NCBI GenBank assembly: GCA_947629115.1
Contig: CANRCL010000053.1
Span: 1 to 7,849 of the forward strand
Length of the DNA stretch: 7,849 nt
Reading direction: 5' to 3'
DNA from: an uncultured Bacilli bacterium
GTDB lineage: Bacteria > Bacillota_I > Bacilli_A > RF39 > UBA660
Made by a program: the position numbers and the translations under genes. The notes under the pieces were generated by a model. It saw nothing but the letters and a program-made list of their open reading frames with translations, had not been told where the DNA came from and made no database searches. This document shows, piece after piece, positions 1 to 7,015 of the stretch. The first letter of the stretch is position 1, and each line of letters starts with the position of its first letter.

Positions 1-76
1 TTTTCTTTTTTGCTATCTTTAAAATTTTATTTTTCTTTTTTTTATTTTTATTTATCGGACAATCTCCCCCGGTCAA
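1..76 (-). CDS. Partial Lys-rich N-terminus of a divergent leftward gene (start uncertain)
   Basis: A minus-strand frame is open from a TTG at 76-74 to the left edge. After about seven residues it becomes very rich in lysine and asparagine (NKNKKKKNKILKIAKKK), like the cytosolic N-terminal tail of a membrane protein such as a class A penicillin-binding protein or FtsK; this is only a guess because the rest is missing. The minus strand is strongly purine-rich here, which in low-GC Firmicutes favours it as the coding strand. The TTG has no Shine-Dalgarno sequence in front of it. A clear GGGGGAG lies inside the frame at 70-64, 8 bases before an in-frame ATA at 55-53, so the true start may be that rare codon, or may lie left of the window with this region as leader. 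A phenylalanine-rich plus-strand frame across the same bases ends at a TAA near 87 and looks like a shadow. Confidence 0.35.
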   Translation of the reverse strand, partial: MTGGDCPINKNKKKKNKILKIAKKK

Positions 77-97
77 GTGTTTTTTAATTTTTTATCC

Positions 98-127
98 TTG
101 TAAAATGTCCTTAATCCAATATATAAT
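98..127 (+). promoter_or_regulatory. Candidate promoter of the flippase-lemA operon
   Basis: TTGTAA at 98-103 (4 of 6 matches to the -35 consensus), an 18-base spacer and a perfect TATAAT at 122-127. Transcription would begin near 134, almost on top of the AGGAG ribosome binding site, leaving a leader of only about 13 bases before the TTG start. A second possible -10, TAAAAT at 101-106, has no good -35 partner. Confidence 0.45.
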
Positions 128-133
128 AATAAT

Positions 134-149
134 AGGAGTGATAGCATTG
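134..149 (+). promoter_or_regulatory. Ribosome binding site fixing a TTG start for the flippase
   Basis: AGGAG at 134-138 lies 8 bases before TTG at 147-149. The upstream in-frame ATG at 105 has no Shine-Dalgarno sequence, and starting there would add 14 residues that translate the probable TATAAT box. The protein from TTG begins KKSNFIEGAII, the usual basic N-terminus directly before the first membrane helix of this family. Confidence 0.8.
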
Positions 150-1754
150 AAAAAAAGTAATTTTATTGAAGGTGCAATAATTGCTACCTTGGCTATATTT
201 ATCTCTAAATTTATTGGTATCATATATATAATTCCCTTTCAAAGTATTGTATCTTATGAGGGAGCAGCATTATATGGGTATGCTTATCAAATTTATAATT
301 TATTTTTAATTATATCAACAGCAGGTATTCCTTTAGCCATTAGTAAACTTACTAGCGAATATAATTCTTTAGGAAAAATTAAAGAACGCAACTATATGTT
401 TAAATCCGCCAGAAAATTTATTCTTATCTTTTCAATAATTGCCTTTTTAATTTGTTTTATATTTGCTCCAACTATTGCTGAAATATTGGTAGGTACTAAA
501 GATTCAGTTTTAAGTTCTATTCCCGAAATAACATATGTCATTAGAGCAGTATCCTTTGCTATTTTAATAGTTCCACTTTTATCAATTATTCGTGGTTTTT
601 TACAAGGCAATGGTTTTATGTTTCCAGCCTCATTTAGTCAAGTAATTGAACAAATTGCTAGAGTTGCAGTTATTTTAGGAGGAAGTTATTTAACTTATAA
701 AGTTTTTAATTGCAGTTTAAAAACAACAATCGGCATTGCTGTATTTGGGGCATTTGTCGGAGCCTTTATTGGCTATGTATATTTAATCAATAAACTTTTC
801 AAATTAAAAAAAGATATCAAAGTAAATGATAGTGAACTAAAAAAACAAGAAAGAAAATTAATTTTTAAAAAAGTTATTTTATATGCAATTCCGTTTATAG
901 TTATAAATATTGCTAATTCATTATATTCAGTGACTGATTTAGCCTTACTTATTAGAGGATTAGATTATTTACGTTTTTCTCAAAGGGAAATTACCACAAT
1001 AAGTGCTATGTTTACCACCTACATTCCTAAAATGAACACTATTATAACTAGTATTGCTACTGGAATTGCTTTAAGTTTAGTACCATCAATTGCTAAAAGT
1101 AATGCTCAAAAAGATTATAAAGATATAAATGAAAAATTCAATAAAACAATTCAAATATTCTTATATGTTGCTTTACCACTTGCCATATTTATGAGTATTT
1201 TTGCTAAACAAATTTATACTATCTTTTTAGGAGAAAATGCTATTGGAACGATTATTTTAAGATATTCAATTATTGTTGCAGCGATTGATGCTTTATACAT
1301 TATGATTTGTAATGGCTTACAAGGTTTAAATGAAACAAAATTAATTTATACTTCTGTTTTACTTGGTTTAGGATTAAATTTATTTTTAGATATTCCAATG
1401 ATGTTTGCTTTTAATGACCTAGGAATCTATCCATATTATGGAACAATAACTGCTACTTTAATAGGTTATTTCGTTTCTTTATTCATTCCATTTATCGCAT
1501 TAAAGAAAAAATATCATTTAAATTATAAAAATACATATCAAAAAATTCCTAAATTATTATTTAGTTATTTAATAATGATTCTTTTATCTTTCTTAACTTG
1601 TGGTATAATAAATAATATAGAAAATAGAATACTACTAGTTTTAATACTTGCCATAATTAGTATTATCTTCTTAGTAATCTATTATTTATTAAATAAGAAA
1701 GAAATTAAAGAAATTTTAGGAAATAAATTTCATAAAAAGAAAGGAAGTAAATAG
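147..1754 (+). CDS. murJ: MurJ/YtgP-type lipid II flippase (MOP superfamily polysaccharide transporter)
   Basis: A 535-residue polytopic membrane protein, close to the length of Bacillus YtgP. It is almost entirely hydrophobic helices, consistent with 14 transmembrane segments, with one longer charged cytosolic loop in the middle (around residues 222-240, rich in Lys and Glu). Family hallmarks of the Firmicutes YtgP/SpoVB group are visible: an N-terminal helix followed by IPFQ and a GYAYQIYN-like stretch, the AGIPLAISKL segment, and IIRGFLQGNGFMFPASFSQ followed by VIEQIARV. By family knowledge these proteins flip lipid-linked wall precursor across the cytoplasmic membrane, and YtgP is the MurJ of B. 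subtilis. Paralogues such as SpoVB, YabM and YkvU share the fold, so the substrate is inferred. It is the first gene of a two-gene rightward operon; its TAG stop shares its last base with the GTG start of the next gene. Confidence 0.82.
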   Translation: MKKSNFIEGAIIATLAIFISKFIGIIYIIPFQSIVSYEGAALYGYAYQIYNLFLIISTAGIPLAISKLTSEYNSLGKIKERNYMFKSARKFILIFSIIAFLICFIFAPTIAEILVGTKDSVLSSIPEITYVIRAVSFAILIVPLLSIIRGFLQGNGFMFPASFSQVIEQIARVAVILGGSYLTYKVFNCSLKTTIGIAVFGAFVGAFIGYVYLINKLFKLKKDIKVNDSELKKQERKLIFKKVILYAIPFIVINIANSLYSVTDLALLIRGLDYLRFSQREITTISAMFTTYIPKMNTIITSIATGIALSLVPSIAKSNAQKDYKDINEKFNKTIQIFLYVALPLAIFMSIFAKQIYTIFLGENAIGTIILRYSIIVAAIDALYIMICNGLQGLNETKLIYTSVLLGLGLNLFLDIPMMFAFNDLGIYPYYGTITATLIGYFVSLFIPFIALKKKYHLNYKNTYQKIPKLLFSYLIMILLSFLTCGIINNIENRILLVLILAIISIIFLVIYYLLNKKEIKEILGNKFHKKKGSK

Positions 1755-2284
1755 TGAATATATATATAATTATTGCAATAGTATTTGTTATCTTATCAAT
1801 AATAGTTTTGGTTTTTACAATTGGTTATACTAATCTTAAGAAAAATAAAGAAAAAATGGATAAAGCCGAAGAAATTATTGATTTAAATTTAAATAAAAAA
1901 ATAGATATTATAATGGCCATTAATAATAGCATTAAGAAAGTGACTGGTAAAAAAGACTATCTAAAAGAATATATGGTTGTTAAAGATGCTATAATTACTA
2001 ACATTGAAAAAGATTTAAAATTAGAAGAAGCCGTTAGATTAATAAATGAATTAAGTAAAGATTTTACTGCAATTAATAGTGATAAAGAGTTTATAAAAAA
2101 CTATCAAGCCTTAAGAGAAGTTGATGAAATATTAGTCGCGGCCAAAAATTTATTTAATAAAAATGCTTTAGAAAGTAATCAATTATTAAAAAGTTTCCCT
2201 TATAGTTTAATTTCTAAAATTACTAATTTTAAAATTAGGTCATATTATTCAACAATAAACAAAACCGATGATGAAAACTTTTAA
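1754..2284 (+). CDS. lemA: LemA family membrane protein (divergent)
   Basis: A 176-residue protein with one N-terminal transmembrane helix (about residues 3-24) followed by an all-helical, charged domain. The pattern matches LemA: YTNLKKNKEKMDKAEEIID after the membrane helix (the family's alpha-helical start, normally Y-N-x-L-V), NLNKKIDII (family: L-x-R-R-x-D-L-I-P), a central NYQALREVDEILVAAKNLFN segment (family: L-x-x-x-E-x-x-I-x-x-A-R-x-x-Y-N) and LLKSFPYSLISKITNFK (family: x-F-P-x-N-x-x-A-x-x-F). It is slightly shorter than typical LemA, and the signature residues are diluted. The molecular role of LemA is poorly known. The start is GTG at 1754, with AAGGAAG at 1741-1747 six bases upstream, and it overlaps the flippase stop by one base, implying coupled translation. 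The gene converges on ung, and the last four bases are shared. Confidence 0.75.
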   Translation: MNIYIIIAIVFVILSIIVLVFTIGYTNLKKNKEKMDKAEEIIDLNLNKKIDIIMAINNSIKKVTGKKDYLKEYMVVKDAIITNIEKDLKLEEAVRLINELSKDFTAINSDKEFIKNYQALREVDEILVAAKNLFNKNALESNQLLKSFPYSLISKITNFKIRSYYSTINKTDDENF

Positions 2285-2305
2285 AGTTGCCAATCAATCG
2301 GTTTT
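2261..2305. terminator. Bidirectional terminator inside the convergent lemA and ung ends
   Basis: The arms AAAACCGAT (2261-2269) and ATCGGTTTT (2297-2305) pair perfectly over 9 bp. An inner small palindrome, AACTTT/AAAGTT (2276-2288), sits on the overlapping stop codons. Downstream of the stem on the plus strand is a T-rich run (TTTTATTTTGTTTTT, 2302-2316), and on the minus strand another T-rich run (TTTTGTTTATT). The stem has little GC and a 27-base interior, so strength is uncertain, but there is no other place for either operon to end. Confidence 0.55.
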
Positions 2306-2940
2306 ATTTTGTTTTTAATTAAGAAATCATTTGTTCTTGAAAATGGTTTAGAGCCAAAGAAACCATAACTTGCTGAAAAAGGCGATGGATGGGGACTAGT
2401 AATGACTAAATGTTTCGGATTTGTTATAAATTTTTGTTTTTCTTTAGCAAAATTTCCCCATAGAATATAGACTACTGGTTCATCTTTTTGATTTATGGCT
2501 TTAATTATATAATCTGTTAAAAGTTCCCAACCTATATTACGATGAGATGCTGGTTTATCTTTTTCAACAGTTAATACAGAATTTAAAAGTAATACTCCCT
2601 CTTTGGCCCATTTAGTTAAATCACCATCTAATGCGGGTTTAATTCCTAAATCATTATATAATTCTTTATAAATATTTTGTAAAGATGGAGGAATTTTAAT
2701 GCCTTTTTGAACACTAAAAGATAAGCCGTGAGCCTCGCCCTCACCATGATATGGGTCTTGACCAACTATTACAACTTTTACATCGTGATAACTTGTTAAT
2801 TTTAGAGCATTAAAAATATAATTTTTCGGAGGATAAATTGTTTTCGTTTGATATTTTTCATTAATCATTTGTAAAAACTTTTTAAATCCATCACTTTTTT
2901 CTATTACTTCTAAAACCTTATCCCAATCATTACCTATCAT
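2281..2940 (-). CDS. ung: Family 1 uracil-DNA glycosylase
   Basis: 219 residues, full length for the family. It removes uracil from DNA as the first step of base excision repair in the cytosol. All signatures are present: the catalytic water-activating motif GQDPYHG (residues 60-66, Asp62), LSF (73-75) for uracil stacking, LLLN with Asn120 for uracil recognition, the DNA-intercalation loop HPSPFSA (184-190, His184), and the terminal KPIDW. AGGAG at 2951-2947 lies six bases before the ATG. It is separated from rlmH by 35 bases with no evident terminator, so it is probably the last gene of the rplI operon. Its TAA overlaps the lemA TAA from the other strand. The conserved KPIDW codons also form one arm of the proposed terminator. 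Confidence 0.97.
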   Translation of the reverse strand: MIGNDWDKVLEVIEKSDGFKKFLQMINEKYQTKTIYPPKNYIFNALKLTSYHDVKVVIVGQDPYHGEGEAHGLSFSVQKGIKIPPSLQNIYKELYNDLGIKPALDGDLTKWAKEGVLLLNSVLTVEKDKPASHRNIGWELLTDYIIKAINQKDEPVVYILWGNFAKEKQKFITNPKHLVITSPHPSPFSASYGFFGSKPFSRTNDFLIKNKIKPIDWQL

Positions 2941-2952
2941 ATTTTACTCCTA

Positions 2953-2973
2953 TCATTTTGGCATTTTACCTCT
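2953..2973 (-). promoter_or_regulatory. Second Shine-Dalgarno with a three-codon ORF before ung
   Basis: Between rlmH and ung the minus strand holds AGAGG (2973-2969), four bases, then ATG CCA AAA TGA (2964-2953). The stop is immediately followed by the AGGAG used by ung. This could be a minimal leader peptide that passes ribosomes to ung, or chance in a short AT-rich spacer. Confidence 0.25.
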
Positions 2974-2975
2974 TT

Positions 2976-3413
2976 TTATTTATGATAACGTTCGTTATTA
3001 TTTATTTTAAAAGCCCGATATATTTGCTCTAATAAAATTCCTCTAAATAATCCGTGAGGAAATGTTAATTTAGAAAAACTTATTCTTGCATCACATTTTT
3101 CTATAATACAATTATCAAGTCCATTTGAACTACCAATAATAAATGTAAGGTTTCCATTATAATTAAATGTGTTTTCTAAAAAGGCGGCAAATTCTAAACT
3201 ATCATATTCTTTGCCATCAATTGTTAAAGCAATATTATAATCAGTACTTTTAAATATATTTAATAATTCTGAAGTTTCTTTTTTTATATCATCATTATCT
3301 TTTAATTCAATTATTTCAATTTTATGATATTTATTAATTCTTTTTTGATAATCTTCAATTAATTCTTTTAAATAATTTTCTTTTATTTTACCAAAGCAAA
3401 TTATTTTGATCAT
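2976..3413 (-). CDS. rlmH: 23S rRNA (pseudouridine1915-N3)-methyltransferase RlmH
   Basis: A 145-residue SPOUT-class methyltransferase, slightly shorter than the usual 155-160. By family it uses S-adenosylmethionine to methylate pseudouridine 1915 in helix 69 of 23S rRNA on assembled ribosomes. The N-terminus (MIKIICFGKIKENYLKELIEDY) is typical. The SAM-binding knot is formed by FIIGSSNGL (91-99), ISFSKLTFPHGLFRGILLEQ (111-130) with IYRAF behind it, and the C-terminal YHK (143-145), which is the family's invariant end. The usual GG pair in the glycine loop is Gly-Ser here. The ATG overlaps the walJ TGA (ATGA); only a weak purine stretch (AAGTGATGG-like) precedes it, so expression probably depends on coupling to walJ. 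Confidence 0.96.
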   Translation of the reverse strand: MIKIICFGKIKENYLKELIEDYQKRINKYHKIEIIELKDNDDIKKETSELLNIFKSTDYNIALTIDGKEYDSLEFAAFLENTFNYNGNLTFIIGSSNGLDNCIIEKCDARISFSKLTFPHGLFRGILLEQIYRAFKINNNERYHK

Positions 3414-4174
3414 AAAACCATCACTTCACTTATTTCATCTTGAGTAGCAACATTAATATTTTTAAAATTAACATCATATTCTTTTAAAGTTTCTTTAACC
3501 GTTTTTAAGGCTATTTTAGGATCGTTATTAACTTCACTTAAGTGCATTAAATAAACTTCTTTAGTATTTTCCCCAATTAGTTTAGCAAGATAAAAACCCG
3601 ATGCTTGATTAGATAAGTGACCTTCATCAGATAAAATTCTCCTTTTTAATACTTCTGGATAAGGTCCGTGAGTAAGCATTTCAACATCGTGATTGCTTTC
3701 CATTAAATATATATCACGATTTTTTAATAATTTAAAATATTTATTCTTTATATATCCGGTATCTGTAATTTGAACAACTGAATGATTATCTTCTTCAATT
3801 ATAAAATTTCTTGAACCAACTGAATCATGACTAGATTTTATTGCGTATATTTTTAAACCATCAAATTCCATTTCATCTTCATAAATTTTTATATGTTCAT
3901 AGTTTTTAATCGAATTTAAACTTAAAAACATTTCACTTGGCATACAAACTAAAGCCGGATATGATTTAATAAAAGTTTCTAATGCTGATATATGGTCACT
4001 ATGAAGATGACTAATTAAAATGATGTCAATGTCTTCAGGTTTAACATTTATTTTTTTTAATGCTTCAACTATATATTTTTTATTTTTTCCCATATCTAAT
4101 AAAATTCGATGATTTTTAGTTTCAATATAAGTTGAATTACCTTTAGAGCCACTTGCTAAAACGCAGACTTTCAT
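3410..4174 (-). CDS. walJ: WalJ/YycJ metallo-beta-lactamase-fold hydrolase
   Basis: A 254-residue cytosolic MBL-fold protein of the YycJ/WalJ/VicX group. Metal ligands expected for a di-metal site are all visible: HLHSDH (56-61), His116 in SSHD, Asp138 in QITDTGY, and a C-terminal His211 in LMHLSE; GHLSN (185-189) is the group's signature near the end. The N-terminal VLASGSKGNSTYIET is also typical. In Bacillus, Staphylococcus and Streptococcus the gene lies with the WalRK two-component genes and rlmH, and it has been linked to coordinating wall growth and division with DNA replication; its substrate is not firmly established. Here it keeps rlmH as its neighbour, but a wall hydrolase and dnaB lie upstream in place of walRKHI. 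AGGGGG at 4191-4186 lies 11 bases before the ATG, which overlaps the preceding gene's TGA by 4 bases. Confidence 0.9.
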   Translation of the reverse strand: MKVCVLASGSKGNSTYIETKNHRILLDMGKNKKYIVEALKKINVKPEDIDIILISHLHSDHISALETFIKSYPALVCMPSEMFLSLNSIKNYEHIKIYEDEMEFDGLKIYAIKSSHDSVGSRNFIIEEDNHSVVQITDTGYIKNKYFKLLKNRDIYLMESNHDVEMLTHGPYPEVLKRRILSDEGHLSNQASGFYLAKLIGENTKEVYLMHLSEVNNDPKIALKTVKETLKEYDVNFKNINVATQDEISEVMVL

Positions 4175-5667
4175 CGGAACAAATACCCCCTAGGATTTAC
4201 ATAATTAGTTGGACTACCTACTGATACACCGAAATGAAGATGAACTCCAGTTGAAGAACCACTTCTACTCATATAACCTATGACAGATGCTCTATTAACT
4301 TTTTCACCAACCACAACTGGAATTTTATTTGACATATGGGCATAAGTTGTATATAAACCATTACCGTGGTCAATAACTACGTGATTACCAAAACCACCAC
4401 CACAACGGTCACCATAAACACCATAGTTAGGACAACTATTTACAACTTCAATAACAGTACCGCCGGTAACCGCAAATATATTACTAAATTCAGTACCAGA
4501 GATATCTAGGCCATTGTGATGTTTTCCCCAACGATAAGCAAATTCGCTGGTTATCATAAATGGATTACTTGTTGGCCATTTCCAACCCTCGCCATTATCA
4601 ATAATTGTTTGATTACCTACTGAAGTAATTACTCTACCTCTAGTTTCAATTTGATTTACTGTTTCTCTAATAGTAATTCGTTCTTTATCATAGTCAACTT
4701 GGGTACTTTGTTCACCATTAGTAACATTGTAATGACTAGTCTCTAAATAAATACCATTAACACCAGGTTGGGTAATTTCGTGATAACTAGGGTCTTTGGT
4801 ATTATCTCTTTTTATTTCAGTTTCAAATTTATATTCTTTTTCTGTTCTTTCAGAAACTGAATAAGTAAAAGATATTTCTGGCGCAATTAAATTTACATTT
4901 ACTTTTTCGCCAACAGCAAGTAAAGAGTCTTTGGAAACATATTTAGGATTAGCAATTAAAAATTCTTGAGTATTTAAAGTATTATTTTCAGAAATAGATT
5001 CGATAGTATCTCCCTCTTTAACTACATATGTTTTTTCTTTATAATTAAAACCAAATAATAATTCTTGGGCTAGTTCATCACTATTTTCATAAATTATATT
5101 ATTAACACTTATATATTTTTCTCTTACAGTTATATCTTCATCGATACCCATTTTATCATAAAAAGTACCAATATCATCTAGGGCTTTTTGTTTTCCATTC
5201 ATATAAGTTTCTAAATCTTCTTCGGAAATAAATGCTAAAATAAATTCTTTAACAGCATCTTCTAAAACTTTTTTATCTAAAACATAAATATATATTGGGT
5301 CTTTTTCTTCTTTTGAGATTTGAATTTCATAACCCTTTATAGTAAAATCTTGTAATTCTTCTATTTTATCATATATTTCATTTAAAGAAGATACTTCCGT
5401 GTTATAAGAATAATTTTCTACAACTTGTAAACTACTTGGGGGATAAACCTTATTTACTTGGTATTTATCTTTAATACCTTGTTGTTTTTGGTCAATTAAA
5501 TTATATAAATCATCTTTACTATCTATATAACCAATTACTTTACCACCTAAATATACATTATATATTTTTTTAACATCTGTTAAATTTTCATAACTTCCTT
5601 TAATAAAATATAAACATAAAATAATGGCACAAAATAAACTTGTAATAATTATATTTTTTACTTTCAT
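4171..5667 (-). CDS. Membrane-anchored LysM-G5-M23 peptidoglycan endopeptidase
   Basis: 498 residues. An N-terminal hydrophobic helix (about 5-22) with no AXA site or proper lipobox suggests a signal anchor. Next are two related alpha/beta repeats (about 33-106 and 124-208), a LysM peptidoglycan-binding domain (about 213-258, starting YVVKEGDT), a G5-like beta domain (about 262-345), and a C-terminal M23 (LytM/lysostaphin-type) zinc peptidase (about 364-498). The zinc and catalytic residues are intact: His384 and Asp388 in HNGLD, His444 in YAHMS, His476 and His478 in HLHFG. It should therefore be an active enzyme cutting peptide cross-links during growth or division, not a degenerate EnvC-like activator. 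The M23 domain carries an insertion with two cysteines (Cys412, Cys422). AAGGA lies about 9 bases before the ATG, which overlaps the dnaB stop as ATGA. The family is clear; the exact bond cut is not. Confidence 0.93.
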   Translation of the reverse strand: MKVKNIIITSLFCAIILCLYFIKGSYENLTDVKKIYNVYLGGKVIGYIDSKDDLYNLIDQKQQGIKDKYQVNKVYPPSSLQVVENYSYNTEVSSLNEIYDKIEELQDFTIKGYEIQISKEEKDPIYIYVLDKKVLEDAVKEFILAFISEEDLETYMNGKQKALDDIGTFYDKMGIDEDITVREKYISVNNIIYENSDELAQELLFGFNYKEKTYVVKEGDTIESISENNTLNTQEFLIANPKYVSKDSLLAVGEKVNVNLIAPEISFTYSVSERTEKEYKFETEIKRDNTKDPSYHEITQPGVNGIYLETSHYNVTNGEQSTQVDYDKERITIRETVNQIETRGRVITSVGNQTIIDNGEGWKWPTSNPFMITSEFAYRWGKHHNGLDISGTEFSNIFAVTGGTVIEVVNSCPNYGVYGDRCGGGFGNHVVIDHGNGLYTTYAHMSNKIPVVVGEKVNRASVIGYMSRSGSSTGVHLHFGVSVGSPTNYVNPRGYLFR

Positions 5668-7007
5668 TCGTTATCATCCTTTATGTCATTTGCAACGCTT
5701 CGAAAAGCACTCATATTAAGTTCAAACATTAAATCAACGGTACCAGTACTACCTTTACGATGTTTAGCAATAACAAGTTCGGCAGGGACTATTTTTTCTT
5801 TTTGGTCTTTTCTAGCATCATAATAATCTTTTCGGTTAATAAAAAGTACCATATCAGCATCTTGTTCGATTGAACCTGATTCTCTTAAATCCGCTAACAT
5901 TGGCATATTGCTTTCTCTTTTTTCAGCACTTCTGGAAAGTTGGGCACAAGCAATTACCGGTACTCCTAATTCCAAAGCCATTAATTTTAAACTTCTAGAA
6001 ATTTCAGAAACTTCAACTTGTCTTGATTCTATTCTTTTATTACCAGTTGTTACTAATTGTAAGTAATCTATTACGACTAGGCCTAAACCATTTGGCATAT
6101 TAGCAAGACGACGACATTTGGCTTTTATTTCGGAAACTGTTATCCCTGAATTATCTTCAATATAAAGATTGGTTTCTGCTAAAGTATTCATTGCTTCATT
6201 ATATCTTTTCCAATCTCTTTCTTGCATATTACCAGTTTGAAGTTTATAAGAATCTATTCCTCCAATGGCACTTATAATTCGATTAACTAATTGGTCTGCT
6301 GGCATTTCTAAATTAAAAATAGCAATGGCTTTATTGGTTGTAGTTGCAGCATAAGTTGCCATATTTAAGGCAAGGGCTGTTTTTCCCATACCAGGACGAG
6401 CCGCTAAAATAATAAGTTCACCAGGTTGAAATCCCGTACTTATTTTATCAAAATCATAAAAACCAGTTTCTAATCCTGTTATAATTTTTTTAGTTTTAGC
6501 AAGTTCTTCTAATTTGGCTTGGGCTCTTCTTAAAATTTCTTGAATTGGCACAAATTCTTTTACTGCTCTGGCTTTTACAACATTTAAAATATTTTTTTCA
6601 GCATTATCAAGTAAACTATTAACATCTTCATTTTCATAGGCTTCTGTTTCAATTTCAGAAACAGCATTAATTATATTCCGCCGTATAGCATGTTCTTTAA
6701 TAATATTTAGATAATGACTCAAATTAGCCGTTGTAATAACTGAATCTATTACTTCACTTATATAAGGCATACCTATGGTATTTAATCTTTTTTTCTTATC
6801 TAATTCTTCTTTAATCATTTTAATGTCTATTGGAATATTATTTTTATGTAATTCTTCAATGGCCTCAAATAAATATTTATTTTTTTCATCAAAAAACATT
6901 TCAGAATTTACTTCATCACAAATATCCTCTACTAAAGAATTATCAATAAAACAAACACCAATAACACTCATTTCGGCTTCTTTATTAGAAGGCATTACTC
7001 TTGGCAT
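5664..7007 (-). CDS. dnaB: Replicative DNA helicase DnaB (DnaC of Bacillus)
   Basis: 447 residues, full length and with no intein. It is the hexameric 5'-3' helicase that unwinds DNA at the fork. The N-terminal helical primase-binding domain (about 6-105) begins PSNKEAEMSVIG. A linker follows, then the RecA-like ATPase domain (from about 175): Walker A ARPGMGKT (203-210, Lys209), the catalytic Glu234 in FNLEMP, Walker B VVIDYLQL (Asp314), the sensor Gln356 in CAQLSR, LRESGSIEQDADMV (374-387), and the arginine-finger motif KHRKG (Arg417). AGGTGA lies just ahead of the ATG, overlapping the rplI stop region; the gap to rplI is 8 bases. Linkage rplI-dnaB is widely conserved in Firmicutes. Its stop overlaps the start of the wall peptidase gene. 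Confidence 0.98.
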   Translation of the reverse strand: MPRVMPSNKEAEMSVIGVCFIDNSLVEDICDEVNSEMFFDEKNKYLFEAIEELHKNNIPIDIKMIKEELDKKKRLNTIGMPYISEVIDSVITTANLSHYLNIIKEHAIRRNIINAVSEIETEAYENEDVNSLLDNAEKNILNVVKARAVKEFVPIQEILRRAQAKLEELAKTKKIITGLETGFYDFDKISTGFQPGELIILAARPGMGKTALALNMATYAATTTNKAIAIFNLEMPADQLVNRIISAIGGIDSYKLQTGNMQERDWKRYNEAMNTLAETNLYIEDNSGITVSEIKAKCRRLANMPNGLGLVVIDYLQLVTTGNKRIESRQVEVSEISRSLKLMALELGVPVIACAQLSRSAEKRESNMPMLADLRESGSIEQDADMVLFINRKDYYDARKDQKEKIVPAELVIAKHRKGSTGTVDLMFELNMSAFRSVANDIKDDNE

Positions 7008-7015
7008 AAAATCAC

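Noticed and set aside
56..76. CCCCCGGTCA resembling a tRNA 3' end
   Set aside because: No matching T-stem, T-loop or acceptor partner can be formed upstream; the flanking sequence is low-complexity AT.
105..146. ATG at 105 as the start of the flippase gene
   Set aside because: No Shine-Dalgarno before it, and it would translate a probable -10 box; TTG at 147 has AGGAG at correct spacing.
392..610. 72-codon minus-strand frame inside the flippase gene
   Set aside because: Antisense to a well-supported conserved membrane protein; no ribosome binding site or recognisable protein.
2981..2994. TATGATAACGTTCGTTATTA, a small palindrome (ATAACG/CGTTAT) near the rlmH end, as terminator
   Set aside because: Only 6 bp with a 2-base loop, inside the conserved codons before YHK, and no T-run follows on the minus strand.
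3410..5667. Mycoplasma-type code (TGA as Trp), suggested by the very low GC
   Set aside because: TGA ends dnaB, the M23 gene and walJ at sensible positions, and tryptophans in the M23 protein are TGG.
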